This document shows, in pieces, positions 1 to 7,954 of a DNA stretch of 64,000 nt (position 1 is the stretch's first letter; every line of letters starts with the position of its first letter). Source of the DNA: Brevibacterium sp. ZH18 (lineage in GTDB: Bacteria > Actinomycetota > Actinomycetes > Actinomycetales > Brevibacteriaceae); contig NZ_JALDSX010000007.1 of the NCBI RefSeq assembly GCF_022748595.1, forward strand, positions 1 to 64,000, written 5' to 3'. The position numbers and the translations under genes were made by a program. The notes under the pieces are model-generated. The model was not told where the DNA came from and ran no database searches. It was given only the letters and a program-made list of their open reading frames with translations.

Positions 1-40
1 GGTTATAACTGGTCCGCTCGACGGTAAGTGGTCCGCTCGA
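1..40. repeat. Half copy of a nested palindromic element
   Basis: These 40 bases match the reverse complement of one half of the palindrome at 35187-35256 with three mismatches, including the loop, the GGTCC(G/C)CTCG inner arm and the GTGGTCCGCTCGA outer arm. The other half would lie left of the window. It sits in apparently non-coding DNA upstream of the MFS gene. No coding role is seen here. Confidence 0.75.
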
Positions 41-86
41 TGTTGTTTCGTGCAGGCTGGCGCGGAGGCGCGCCCACGCGCGGTTC

Positions 87-115
87 CATCTAGGATGCAA
101 CATGTATCCTAGATG
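87..115. promoter_or_regulatory. Palindromic operator candidate upstream of the MFS gene
   Basis: CATCTAGGAT (87-96) and ATCCTAGATG (106-115) form a perfect 10-bp inverted repeat around a 9-base spacer, about 60 bases before the MFS start. No T-tract follows, so an operator is more likely than a terminator. The GntR-family gene downstream (1591-2241) is a plausible ligand-responsive binder, by inference only. Confidence 0.5.
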
Positions 116-174
116 CGGAGCGCTCACTGAAGGGCGACCAGACACAGTCGTCTGACGAGAGGGAATCTCAGGCA

Positions 175-1506
175 GTGAAGTACTCGCGGGTGGGATCGCA
201 GCTCAAACTCATCATCGCCCAGCTCTTCGCTGGAGCCGGGATCGCCTCCGGCTACGCGGTGGGCGGCCTGCTCGCTGAGCAGATTACGGGCAAGACGGCG
301 ATGGCCGGCTTCGCCCAGATGAGCGTCATCCTCGGCGCCGGCCTCATCGCCTATCCGCTTGCCGTGTTGGCCGGAAAGCGCGGTCGACGTACGGCTCTGA
401 CCTTGGGCTTCAGCATCGGTGCGGCGGGTGCACTCGTCGTCCTCCTCGGAGTCACCCTCCAGCTGCTGCCGATCTTCATGCTGGGGATGATGATGTGCGG
501 CTCGGCCACCGCCTCGGGTCTGCAGGCTCGCTACGCCGCCGCCGAGCTCGCGTCCTCGGCCCACTCCGGTCGCGCGATGTCACTGGTCGTCTGGGCCACG
601 ACCGTCGGTTCGGTGCTGGGCCCCAGCTTCACTGCTCCCGGCGCTCACTTGGGTCAGGCGTTGGGTCTCAACTCCTTGGTCGGCCCCTACCTCATCTCGA
701 TGGTGGCGTTCCTCCTCGCCATGTTTGCCGCCTCAACGTTCGTGAACGCGCCGAAGCAGCTCGAGGCCTCGGGGGCAGACCCGTCACCGGCCGATTCGTC
801 ACCGACGGATTCGTCACCGACGGATTCGTCACCCGATGAGCCGACACTGCGTCTGGGCCCGGCACTGCGCCTTGCCCTGTCCCACCCACTGCCGCGGCTG
901 GCCATGATCACGATCATCGCGGGCCAGATGATGATGACCAACGTCATGGTCATGACCCCGGTGCACATGGATCATCAGCACTTCGATCTGCGCATCATCG
1001 GCATCGTTGTCAGCGTCCACATCGCCGGCATGTACGCCCTGTCGCCCCTCTTCGGGTGGGTCGCCGACCGGTGGGGCGCGGCCACCGTGATTCTCGGCGG
1101 CATCGTCGTCTTCGCCGCCAGCATCACCCTGGGCATGATCGCGGCCGTGGGGCCCGAGGATTCCATGGTCCTGCTGAGTCTGGCCCTGCTGCTCCTGGGC
1201 ATCGGATGGTCGATGTTCCTCATCGGGGGCTCCGCGCTGCTGTCGTCATCGGTGCCGAAGCCGGCCCGCGTTCCGCTGCAGGGAGCCTCGGACGCTGCGA
1301 TGAACCTCGGCGGCGCGCTGATGGCGGCCATGGCGGGAACGGTGCTCGGCGCCGGGGGCTTCCTGGCCATCAATTTCATGGCCACCGGCGTCCTGGTGAT
1401 CACGGTGATCGTCTTCGCAAGCGCTGCCCGCTCGATCCGTTGGCCATGGCAGTCACCCGCCGAGGTTGTCGACCGTGACCGTGTCAGCGCCGGAGCGTCG
1501 GACTGA
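175..1506 (+). CDS. MFS transporter, 12 TM
   Basis: A 443-residue polytopic protein with about twelve hydrophobic segments and the loop KRGRRTAL after the second helix, which is the typical position of the major facilitator signature. It starts with GTG behind a GAGAGGGA ribosome site. The central cytoplasmic loop (about residues 196-223) is a low-complexity stretch of Asp-Ser-Ser-Pro-Thr repeats coded by a 15-bp tandem repeat. The substrate cannot be read from sequence; drug efflux or metabolite export are both possible. A GntR-family gene lies convergent downstream and a palindrome lies upstream, so the gene may be inducible. Confidence 0.85.
   Translation: MKYSRVGSQLKLIIAQLFAGAGIASGYAVGGLLAEQITGKTAMAGFAQMSVILGAGLIAYPLAVLAGKRGRRTALTLGFSIGAAGALVVLLGVTLQLLPIFMLGMMMCGSATASGLQARYAAAELASSAHSGRAMSLVVWATTVGSVLGPSFTAPGAHLGQALGLNSLVGPYLISMVAFLLAMFAASTFVNAPKQLEASGADPSPADSSPTDSSPTDSSPDEPTLRLGPALRLALSHPLPRLAMITIIAGQMMMTNVMVMTPVHMDHQHFDLRIIGIVVSVHIAGMYALSPLFGWVADRWGAATVILGGIVVFAASITLGMIAAVGPEDSMVLLSLALLLLGIGWSMFLIGGSALLSSSVPKPARVPLQGASDAAMNLGGALMAAMAGTVLGAGGFLAINFMATGVLVITVIVFASAARSIRWPWQSPAEVVDRDRVSAGASD
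793..833 (+). repeat. 15-bp tandem repeat in the MFS central loop
   Basis: About 2.7 copies of GATTCGTCACCGACG, preceded by degenerate copies. The unit length keeps frame and encodes DSSPT repeats in the loop between the two six-helix halves. Confidence 0.85.
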
Positions 1507-1590
1507 GAGGACCGAACTTTCCGGCTGAGGTCGCCGGTCAAATGGCAACTTCGCCAACTTCGCCAGCTGCGCCAGGTTCGGCGTTCGACC

Positions 1591-2241
1591 TCAGTCTCGC
1601 GGACCTCCGTGGTACGTGTTCGTCAGGTGACCCTCGAGCAGATCGCGGAACTCGTCGGCATTGCCCGCGGTGACCGCGGCGAGAAGCTCCCGGTGCTCGT
1701 CGACGATGGACGCAGAGCGCTCGAGGAGCCTGTCGCCGAAGCTGTAGAGCAGGAACCGCTGCCGGTCGGCCAGGCGGTCGTAGAGCTCGAGGACCACTGA
1801 GTTTCCGGCCGCGGTGACGAACGACCGGTGAAACGAGACGCTGAGTTCGACGAAGGTCCCGACATCACCCGTCTCGAGTGCGGTCTGCTGCTCGTCCAAA
1901 TGCGATTCGAGCTCGCGCGCAAGCCTGACCAGGGCCGAGTCCGCTGTCCGGCGCACCGAGTTCGACTCGATCATGGTCTTCGCCTCGGCGAGCTCATCGA
2001 TGTCGCGCTCACTGAGCGTACGCACCAGTGCTCCGCGCTTGGGGAAGATCGTCAGCCAGCCCTCGTCCTGCAGTCGAGCCAGAGCCGATCGCACGGGGGT
2101 GCGGCTGACGCCGAGCTTTGCCGCGAGCTCCGATTCGCTGAGCATCGTGCCGCTGAGCAGGTCGCCGCTGAGGATTCCGTGACGGATGTGGCCATAGGCC
2201 CGTTCGACCGCCGAGGTGGTGCCGGCGTCCGCGTTCGCCAT
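1591..2241 (-). CDS. GntR/FCD-family transcriptional regulator
   Basis: About 216 residues. The N-terminal winged helix-turn-helix includes AYGHIRHGILSG and LGVSRTPVRSALARLQDEG, the hallmark of the GntR family; the C-terminal half is an all-helical FCD effector domain with spaced His and Asp residues (SFHRSF, EHREL). I place the start at 2241 because GGAGGAG lies 9 bases upstream; an ATG at 2247 is too close to it. It follows the decarboxylase gene on the same strand by about 105 bp and faces the MFS gene tail to tail. FCD proteins usually sense small carboxylates or amino acids; the target here is unknown. Confidence 0.85.
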   Translation of the reverse strand: MANADAGTTSAVERAYGHIRHGILSGDLLSGTMLSESELAAKLGVSRTPVRSALARLQDEGWLTIFPKRGALVRTLSERDIDELAEAKTMIESNSVRRTADSALVRLARELESHLDEQQTALETGDVGTFVELSVSFHRSFVTAAGNSVVLELYDRLADRQRFLLYSFGDRLLERSASIVDEHRELLAAVTAGNADEFRDLLEGHLTNTYHGGPRD

Positions 2242-2346
2242 GGTCATCTCCTCCTCCCGCGCTTCAGTCGCTGCCGCGCTCAGTCGCAGCTCGTGGGCCG
2301 GGTGCGTGCTCGTCCGGTGACGACGACACATCTTCTCAGTCTGTCG

Positions 2347-3957
2347 TCACCTCAGATTACGGTACCCGGAATCGTGGGCGACGATGCGGAACGTGTCCAT
2401 CGTCGAGTCCTGGGCTCCGCGGACGTAGCCCGACGGAGCATCGGCGGTCATGCGGAGGAAGGAGACCACTTCGGCGCTGAGGACCTCACCGGGCAGGACG
2501 TTCGGAACTCCGGGCGGGTACGCGGCCAAAGAATCAGCGGAGACCCGGCCGATCGCCTCGGCGAAGGGAACCGTCCGGGTCTGGGCGAAGTACGCATCGC
2601 TGATCTCCATGGCCTTCTCGCAGCTGCCGGGCAGCACGATGGGACGCTCCGGCTCGACCTCGGACTGCGGGAGCGACTGAAGCGCAGTCCAGAAGCGATC
2701 GACGTCGACCGGCGAGGTCGCGCCGATGAGCAGCAGCAGCGCCGAGGGGGTCGCGAGTTCGCAGTAGATCCGGTGATCGCGGATGAGCTGGTACTGCGCC
2801 TCGGACCCGGTGATCCCGGCGCCGCGGGTGTCGATGACGACCTTGAACGGGTCGTTGGCGATCGCATCATGGCCGTCGAGGATGTCAGGGGTCGCGTCGC
2901 GGAACCGGGCGTCGTTCTGGACTCGGGTGCGGATCTCCTCGGCGGTGTTCAGCGCTGCCTCGATGGCTTCGGGGTGGGTGACGAGATGACGTCGTGCTTC
3001 GTCGAGGGAGGCCAGCAGCAGGGCACTCGTCGAGGTCGACTGGTAGGACTTGACTACCCGATCGACGAGGGTCTCGATGCGCTGGGCCTGCGGTCCGTGG
3101 CCCAGCTGAACCATCGCGGATTGGGTGAGTGAGCCGGCGCCCTTGTGCGTGCTCGAGATGACGAGGTCGGCGCCGCAGCGCACGGCATTGACGGGCAGCC
3201 GAGAGTGCATGCCCAGGTGGGAGCCCCAGGCCTCGTCGACGATGAGGGGAACATCGTGGCGGTGGGCCACCTCGGCGATGGCGGCGATATCGGCCACCGC
3301 ACCGAAGTAGCTGGGGGAGACGAGGTAGACGGCAGAGCTGTCCGGGTGCTCGGTCAAGGCGGCCTCGACCTGATCCGGGGTGACGCCGTGGGAGGAGCCG
3401 AGTCCGGCATCGACGCGACCGTGGACGAAGTGCGGGCGCAGGTCTGCGTGGGTGATGCCGTCGATGACCGAGGAGTGGACGCTGCGCTGGAGGACGAATT
3501 CGCGGCCGAGCCCACGCACGACGGTCGTCGCAATGTGGTTGCCGCCCGAGGCGCCGTTCGTGATGAACCAGGCGCGCGACGCACCCCAGGCCTCGGCGGC
3601 GAGCTGCTGAGCTTGGACGATCGGAGTCTGGCGTGAGTGGTTGACCATCCGCCAGTTGTCCTGGTCGATGCCGCTGAAGAGCATGGGAAAGTCGATGCGC
3701 AGGGCGTCCTCGCCGACGACACCGCCCAAGCCCGGTGCATGGTCACTGCTGCCCTGATGGGCGGGCACGTGCAATCGCAGCCAGTCCTCGTTTGCCAGGG
3801 AGCGCACGGCATCTGCGTAGGGCGCAGTGTGCTGGCGGGGGTCGATGGCGCTGCCCGCCTGTGCAGGTGCAGGTGCCTGTGCAAGTGCAAGTGCAGGTGC
3901 AAGTGCAGGTGTAGAGTCGATCGTGGTGTCTGGGTGCAGGTGAGTTTCGGCGAGCAT
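2347..3957 (-). CDS. Orn/Lys/Arg decarboxylase-type PLP enzyme
   Basis: A fold-type I PLP enzyme of about 536 residues of the ornithine/lysine/arginine decarboxylase group. It shows the conserved N-terminal H(V)PAHQG motif, the Asp of VDEAWGSH, and the Schiff-base lysine in SSTHKGAG (about Lys272). The C-terminal substrate-binding domain carries YPPGVPNVLPGE. Start: the open frame reaches 4011, but 3957 leaves room for the divergent promoter. Residues after the start contain an Ala-Pro/Ala-Leu run coded by a 6-bp repeat (3861-3911). It probably makes a polyamine or consumes a basic amino acid; the exact substrate is not evident. It is divergent from a LysR regulator. Confidence 0.8.
   Translation of the reverse strand: MLAETHLHPDTTIDSTPALAPALALAQAPAPAQAGSAIDPRQHTAPYADAVRSLANEDWLRLHVPAHQGSSDHAPGLGGVVGEDALRIDFPMLFSGIDQDNWRMVNHSRQTPIVQAQQLAAEAWGASRAWFITNGASGGNHIATTVVRGLGREFVLQRSVHSSVIDGITHADLRPHFVHGRVDAGLGSSHGVTPDQVEAALTEHPDSSAVYLVSPSYFGAVADIAAIAEVAHRHDVPLIVDEAWGSHLGMHSRLPVNAVRCGADLVISSTHKGAGSLTQSAMVQLGHGPQAQRIETLVDRVVKSYQSTSTSALLLASLDEARRHLVTHPEAIEAALNTAEEIRTRVQNDARFRDATPDILDGHDAIANDPFKVVIDTRGAGITGSEAQYQLIRDHRIYCELATPSALLLLIGATSPVDVDRFWTALQSLPQSEVEPERPIVLPGSCEKAMEISDAYFAQTRTVPFAEAIGRVSADSLAAYPPGVPNVLPGEVLSAEVVSFLRMTADAPSGYVRGAQDSTMDTFRIVAHDSGYRNLR
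3861..3911. repeat. Hexanucleotide GTGCAR repeat in decarboxylase N-terminus
   Basis: About eight copies of the hexamer GTGCAG/GTGCAA. Read on the minus strand it encodes alternating Ala with Leu, Pro or Gln, a low-complexity lead before the conserved enzyme starts. Confidence 0.75.
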
Positions 3958-4031
3958 GTGTCCCACGTTAGGGACTCGAATCGATCTACGATATAGCAAG
4001 AAATCGTTCACGTTGACATAGTCTCTATATC
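3958..4031. promoter_or_regulatory. Divergent decarboxylase/LysR control region
   Basis: An AT-rich 74-bp gap between divergent genes. ATATAG (3991-3996) and CTATAT (4025-4030) form an inverted pair, and TTGACA is at 4013-4018. LysR proteins usually bind such divergent regions and control both genes; assignment of individual promoter boxes is uncertain. Confidence 0.4.
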
Positions 4032-4946
4032 ATGATGAACCTGCAGCAGTTCCGCGTCCTGCTGGCCATTCGGGACGAAGGAAGCCTCAACCGCGCCGCC
4101 GAGGCGCTCGGCTTCGGAGTGCCGACCGTGACCCATCATCTGCGCACGCTCGAATCGCATCTGCGGGTCAGGCTGGTCGAACGAGCGCGCAGCGGGACCC
4201 GTCTGACGCCGCTGGGAGAGTCCTTCGTGGAGGAGATCGCGCCCGTGCTGGAGCGCATCGACCGCGCAGAGAAGATCGTCACCGCCCAACGCGATGCCGG
4301 TGTCGTGTCATTGCGGATCGGATCGTTCGCCTCGCTCGGCTCACGTCTGCTGCCAGCCGCCATCGCCGAGCTGCAGCATCGGACATCCGTGCGAGTCGAG
4401 GTCGTCGAGGCTGAGCCGAGTGAGGTGGTGCGCATGCTCCACACCGGCGAAGTCCATGCCGGCATCATCTACGACATTCCCGATCTCCCCGAATTCACCG
4501 GACCTGACCTGCGGCTGCGCACTCTCCTCGAGGAGCCCTATCGGGTCATGGTCGCCCGTGACGGGGAGCTCGCCGCCCACGACATCCTCGATTTCGAGGA
4601 CATGAGCATGATCGATTGGGTGCTCAGCCGCAGCGAATCCGAAGCCTCGGTGCGGGTGCTGCGCCGGATCTACGGGGCGCTGGGCTTCGAGCTGCGCGAG
4701 CTCATGCGCAGTGACGACCTCTATATGATCCACGGGCTCGTGGCCGAAGGCCTTGGTTGCGCCCTGACCACCGAGGCTGCTGTCGACACGGACTTCGACG
4801 TGGTCCTCAGGCCGGCGAAGCAGGACCTGGGCCAGCGGCGGGTGTCGTTCGTGAAACGGTCCGGGGCAGTGCCTGCCGCCGTGAACTGGTTGGGGACGAT
4901 TCTGGAATCGGTTGCTGCGGGACGGGGAGCCGCCTCGGCGAAATGA
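4032..4946 (+). CDS. LysR-family transcriptional regulator
   Basis: A 304-residue LysR-type regulator. The N-terminal helix-turn-helix is clear (LAIRDEGSLNRAAEALGFGV, PTVTHHLRTLESHL), followed by a linker helix and the periplasmic-binding-like effector domain (LRIGSFASLGSRLLPAAI onward). Two adjacent ATGs at 4032 and 4035 can both start it; neither has a clear ribosome site, so the transcript may be leaderless. It is divergent from the PLP decarboxylase with a short shared control region, the classic arrangement for a LysR regulator and its target. The helix-turn-helix has THH where many LysR proteins have SRQ, which suggests unusual DNA specificity. Confidence 0.87.
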   Translation: MMNLQQFRVLLAIRDEGSLNRAAEALGFGVPTVTHHLRTLESHLRVRLVERARSGTRLTPLGESFVEEIAPVLERIDRAEKIVTAQRDAGVVSLRIGSFASLGSRLLPAAIAELQHRTSVRVEVVEAEPSEVVRMLHTGEVHAGIIYDIPDLPEFTGPDLRLRTLLEEPYRVMVARDGELAAHDILDFEDMSMIDWVLSRSESEASVRVLRRIYGALGFELRELMRSDDLYMIHGLVAEGLGCALTTEAAVDTDFDVVLRPAKQDLGQRRVSFVKRSGAVPAAVNWLGTILESVAAGRGAASAK

Positions 4947-4992
4947 GGGTGCGGGCCGGTGGCGGTGCGCGCCGCCACGATGACTGTGCGGT

Positions 4993-5940
4993 TCAGAGCT
5001 GTTCGTCCGTGACCGGGGTGTCGTCGGTGAAATCCGGCTCGGAGTCCTCGATCGGATCCTCGTGGTCGCTCTGCGCCTCGGCGATGGCCTTGGCTTCGCG
5101 GCGGAGCAGGGCGACGAGGCGTTCGACGCGGGCGCCGGTGACACGGTCGGCGATGCTCGCGATCGACAGGGCGGCGCGGGGACGGCTGCCGCGAATCCTC
5201 AGCGGCACGCCCACGGCCCATGACCCCTGGGCGAAGAGGCCGGGGTTGTGCACGAATCCGTCGATGCGGGCCTGGTCGATGACGTCGCGGAGCTGTGTGA
5301 CCGAGACCTTCGGGTAGCGCTCGGCGTAGATCTGCGCGTTCGCGTCGAACTGCGCATCTACCTCGGCGGGGGAAAGCTCCGAGAGGATCGCGAGGCTGCC
5401 GGCGCCGATGCCCAGCGGGTGGCGATCACCCACGGACAGGGCGTTGTTCAGGATCTTGCCGAAGCCCTCCTCGCGGCGGGCGCAGATCGAATAGCTGCCC
5501 GTACGTAGGGTGAGGAACGCGGTGTCCTGGCTGAGTTCGGCCAGTCGCAGAAGGCTCGACTCCGACTCGGTGACCAAGGGGTCGACCGATTTCTGCGCAA
5601 GCTGACCCAAGATCTGGGACTGCACGCCGAGGCGGTAGCCACCCTCGTCGAAGCGTTCCACGTAGCCCATGGCGATGAGTGCCTGGAGCATTCGGTGGAC
5701 GCTGGCCTTGGGGCGGCCGCTGATGGAGGCGACCTCGGACAGGCTGGCCCCGCTGCTGCGCTCGCCGGCGATGAGGCCAACGAGGTTGAGCAGGGTGAGG
5801 GCGCGCTGGATGCTCTGGGCACCGGTGCCCGGCTCGAGGTCGTCGACGGCGTGGGCGACATTGAACGACGCCGAGCGGCGCAGAATCTTCCCGCGCATCT
5901 TCACGCGGTGTTCGTCAGTGGGATCAGCGCGGTTGTGCAT
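4993..5940 (-). CDS. IclR-family transcriptional regulator
   Basis: About 315 residues. The N-terminal winged HTH (SIQRALTLLNLVGL, LSEVASISGRPKASVHRMLQALIAMGYVER) and the C-terminal GAF-like effector domain (NNALSVGDRHPLGIGAGSLAIL, GSWAVGVPLR) define the IclR family. The start at 5940 follows a short GGAG; the frame is open further upstream, but that extension has no family match and would run into the divergent gene relic. An acidic tail of about 25 residues follows the domain. It probably once controlled the GMC oxidoreductase gene whose relic lies divergent at 6132. Confidence 0.85.
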   Translation of the reverse strand: MHNRADPTDEHRVKMRGKILRRSASFNVAHAVDDLEPGTGAQSIQRALTLLNLVGLIAGERSSGASLSEVASISGRPKASVHRMLQALIAMGYVERFDEGGYRLGVQSQILGQLAQKSVDPLVTESESSLLRLAELSQDTAFLTLRTGSYSICARREEGFGKILNNALSVGDRHPLGIGAGSLAILSELSPAEVDAQFDANAQIYAERYPKVSVTQLRDVIDQARIDGFVHNPGLFAQGSWAVGVPLRIRGSRPRAALSIASIADRVTGARVERLVALLRREAKAIAEAQSDHEDPIEDSEPDFTDDTPVTDEQL

Positions 5941-6024
5941 GACTCCATTATGGGCCAGCGCTCGGCGCTTGAGCGCACCTTGCTGGGAAACGGAGTCGAA
6001 GGGCTGAATGCAAGGTCCGCTTGT

Positions 6025-6060
6025 GGTCCAGCCACAATCGTGTGTCGAAAAATCTGGACC
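6025..6060. promoter_or_regulatory. Inverted repeat in IclR/relic intergenic region
   Basis: GGTCCAG (6025-6031) and CTGGACC (6054-6060) are perfect 7-bp inverted repeats with a 22-base spacer between the IclR gene and the divergent relic. A binding site for the adjacent IclR regulator is possible, by position only. Confidence 0.35.
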
Positions 6061-6131
6061 CGTCCACGAAGCTGGGCGTATGTGTCGCAGGTCACACTCG
6101 AAGGACATGCACAAGCGATAGTGAGGAAACC

Positions 6132-6572
6132 ATGTACGACTACATCGTTGTAGGAGCAGGTTCTGCCGGATGTGTGATGGCCGCACGGCTGACCGAGGAC
6201 CCGAACATTCACGTGGCGCTGATCGAGGCAGGAGCGCCCGACACCGCCGATGAGATCCACATCCCGGCGGCCTTCGGCTCTCTGTTCAAGAGTGAGTGGG
6301 ACTGGGACCTGGACACAGAGCCCGAACCCTACTGGGAACGAGAGGACGCGACGAAGGAGAGCATCCGTGACGGGTGGTTGCTCTCTGGCGACCTGGCCCA
6401 GCAGGACGAGGACGGCTACTACTTCATCGTCGACAGGAAGAAGGACCTCATCATCCGCGGTGGCTGCAACGCCTATCCGCGCGCCATCTGGATCGTAGAC
6501 GTGCTCCCCAAGGGGCCTACCGGCAAGATTCTGCGTCGCGAGATCTCCGCACCGGAGGACGAGGACTGGTGA
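6132..6572 (+). pseudogene. Chimeric relic: GMC oxidoreductase start joined to acyl-CoA synthetase pieces
   Basis: An intact 146-residue ORF made of parts of two unrelated enzymes. Residues 1 to about 65 are the FAD-binding start of a GMC (choline dehydrogenase-like) oxidoreductase: [19 protein letters not shown], then [17 protein letters not shown]. From about residue 68 it becomes the C-terminal part of an acyl-CoA synthetase ([34 protein letters not shown]), then skips to the very end of that family ([13 protein letters not shown]) at a shared Tyr-Pro-Arg. Neither catalytic core is present. It has a GAGGAAA ribosome site 3 bases before ATG. I read it as a double in-frame deletion of a former two-gene operon; expression as a small protein is not excluded. 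Confidence 0.75.
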
Positions 6573-6671
6573 GCACACTCGTGCGATCCAGGATGTGGAA
6601 CATGCTTCTGCCCGGGATCGCCCACCTCGGTGCGGACGCGGCCTAGAATCGGATCGGCCCAAAGCCCTCGA

Positions 6672-6708
6672 CCCCTCGCCGAGGGGCCTGCCTGAGCGAG
6701 GGGCAGGC
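6672..6708. terminator. Tandem hairpins after the relic
   Basis: CCCCTC-gcc-GAGGGG (6672-6686) is followed directly by GCCTGCC (6686-6692) pairing with GGCAGGC (6702-6708). There is no T-run. They lie between the relic and the ABC ATPase start and could terminate or attenuate transcription. Confidence 0.4.
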
Positions 6709-6730
6709 GGCCACGATGAGGAAAGCGAGT

Positions 6731-7543
6731 GTGAACGAGGTGGACACGACGGTTCTGCAGCTAGACGATGTGACCTTCCGACGTGGGGAGACGAAGATCC
6801 TCCACGGCATCAATCTGACAATCGGACAGGGCGAGCATTGGGTCCTCATCGGACCGAACGGTGCCGGCAAGTCCACGATCCTCAGCTTCGCCTCGGCGCA
6901 GGTCTTCCCCACCTCGGGAACGGTGGACATCCTTGGTCAGCGCATGGGCCGCGTCGAACTCCAGGCCCTGCGTCGCCACATCGGACACGTCAATCCGCGT
7001 CACCCTCTGCGCTCAAATCTGTCCGCGCGCGAGGTCGTCCTCACCGGCCTGACCGGCACGATCGAACGCCCCCTCCGGTGGGAGCCTGCACCGGACGAGA
7101 TCGCGAAGGCCGACGATCTCATCGCCGAGGTGGGGCTGAGCGCCCGTGCGGATGCGGGTTGGAAGGTGCTGTCCCAGGGGGAGCGGGGACGGGCGCTCGT
7201 TGCCCGATCCCTCATCGCCGATCCGGAGCTCCTCCTCTTCGACGAGCCGACCACCGGCCTCGACGTGGCCGCCCGCGAACAGCTGCTCGAGACCATCGAT
7301 TCGCTGTCCGTGACCTCACCTCAGCTGACGACGCTGCTGGTGACCCATCATCTCGAGGAGATCCCGGAGTCCACATCCCACGCCATGCTGATCTCCCACG
7401 GTCGACTCACCGCGGCAGGTGAGATCGCCGAGGTGCTCACCACCGACCAGGTCAGTGCTGCCTTCGAGCACCCGATCGACGTCGGTTTCGCCGACGGCCG
7501 CTTCTCGGCCCGCGCGATTCGTCCGCGGGCAGCAGCGGTGTAA
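6731..7543 (+). CDS. ABC transporter ATP-binding protein (orphan)
   Basis: About 270 residues with a complete ABC ATPase: Walker A GPNGAGKST, Q-loop region, signature LSQGERGRALVARSL, Walker B LLLFDEPTTGLD and the switch His in LVTHHLEEI. A GTG at 6731 has GAGGAAAG 5 bases upstream; the in-frame ATG at 6716 lacks a site. The signature is LSQGE, not LSGGQ, as in ATPases of the YlmA/ModF-like group. No membrane or solute-binding partner is adjacent, so the partner is elsewhere or the protein is a stand-alone ATPase. The substrate is unknown. Confidence 0.8.
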   Translation: MNEVDTTVLQLDDVTFRRGETKILHGINLTIGQGEHWVLIGPNGAGKSTILSFASAQVFPTSGTVDILGQRMGRVELQALRRHIGHVNPRHPLRSNLSAREVVLTGLTGTIERPLRWEPAPDEIAKADDLIAEVGLSARADAGWKVLSQGERGRALVARSLIADPELLLFDEPTTGLDVAAREQLLETIDSLSVTSPQLTTLLVTHHLEEIPESTSHAMLISHGRLTAAGEIAEVLTTDQVSAAFEHPIDVGFADGRFSARAIRPRAAAV

Positions 7544-7624
7544 GTGGCGGCGACGGTCTGAGGGAATCTGTCAGCCGTTCAGCTACGCAGCCGCCTCGGC
7601 GAAGACCTGCCTGACCGGGCTCTG

Positions 7625-7664
7625 GCGGGTCGGCCGCTTCGGCCGGTTCGATTCCGGGACCCGC
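7625..7664. terminator. Nested hairpin after the ABC ATPase
   Basis: Outer arms GCGGGTC (7625-7631) and GACCCGC (7658-7664) enclose a second hairpin GGCCG-ctt-CGGCC (7632-7644). It lies 80 bp after the ATPase stop and before the next gene; no U-tract follows. Confidence 0.4.
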
Positions 7665-7703
7665 GTCATTGCGCACTCACACCACGCGGCATAGTCTTGA
7701 AGC

Positions 7704-7898
7704 ATGAAGATGAGTACCGTATGGAGCATCGTTGGCGCGATCATCGCCATCATCATCGCGTGGTGGGTGGTCAACGTCGCGTTCTCAATCGCGTGGTTCC
7801 TCGTCAAGGCGATCATCGCCGTCGTCGTCGCGGCCGTCATCTTCGCCCTCATCAAGCAGGCCTTCCGGTCCAAGGACAAGCAGCGCACCCGCGACTGA
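7704..7898 (+). CDS. Small two-helix membrane protein
   Basis: A 64-residue hypothetical protein. Two hydrophobic segments are evident (about residues 6-27, rich in Ile and Ala, and 30-51, rich in Val and Ala), with a basic C-terminal tail (KQAFRSKDKQRTRD). No enzymatic or binding motif is seen. It starts with ATG at 7704 (a second ATG two codons later) behind a weak site. The neighbours on both sides are transcribed separately, so there is no operon clue. Codon use resembles the surrounding genes, with strong third-position GC, which supports a real gene. The function is unknown. Confidence 0.6.
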   Translation: MKMSTVWSIVGAIIAIIIAWWVVNVAFSIAWFLVKAIIAVVVAAVIFALIKQAFRSKDKQRTRD

Positions 7899-7954
7899 CT
7901 CTGCGCGCCGGTACGCATCAACCGCTGCGTCGGCGCACGTGAAGCGAAAGTGCT

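Noticed and set aside
1828-3132. A 434-codon open frame on the plus strand opposite the GntR and decarboxylase genes
   Set aside because: It spans two genes on the other strand and has no protein family features; codon pattern fits an antisense shadow.
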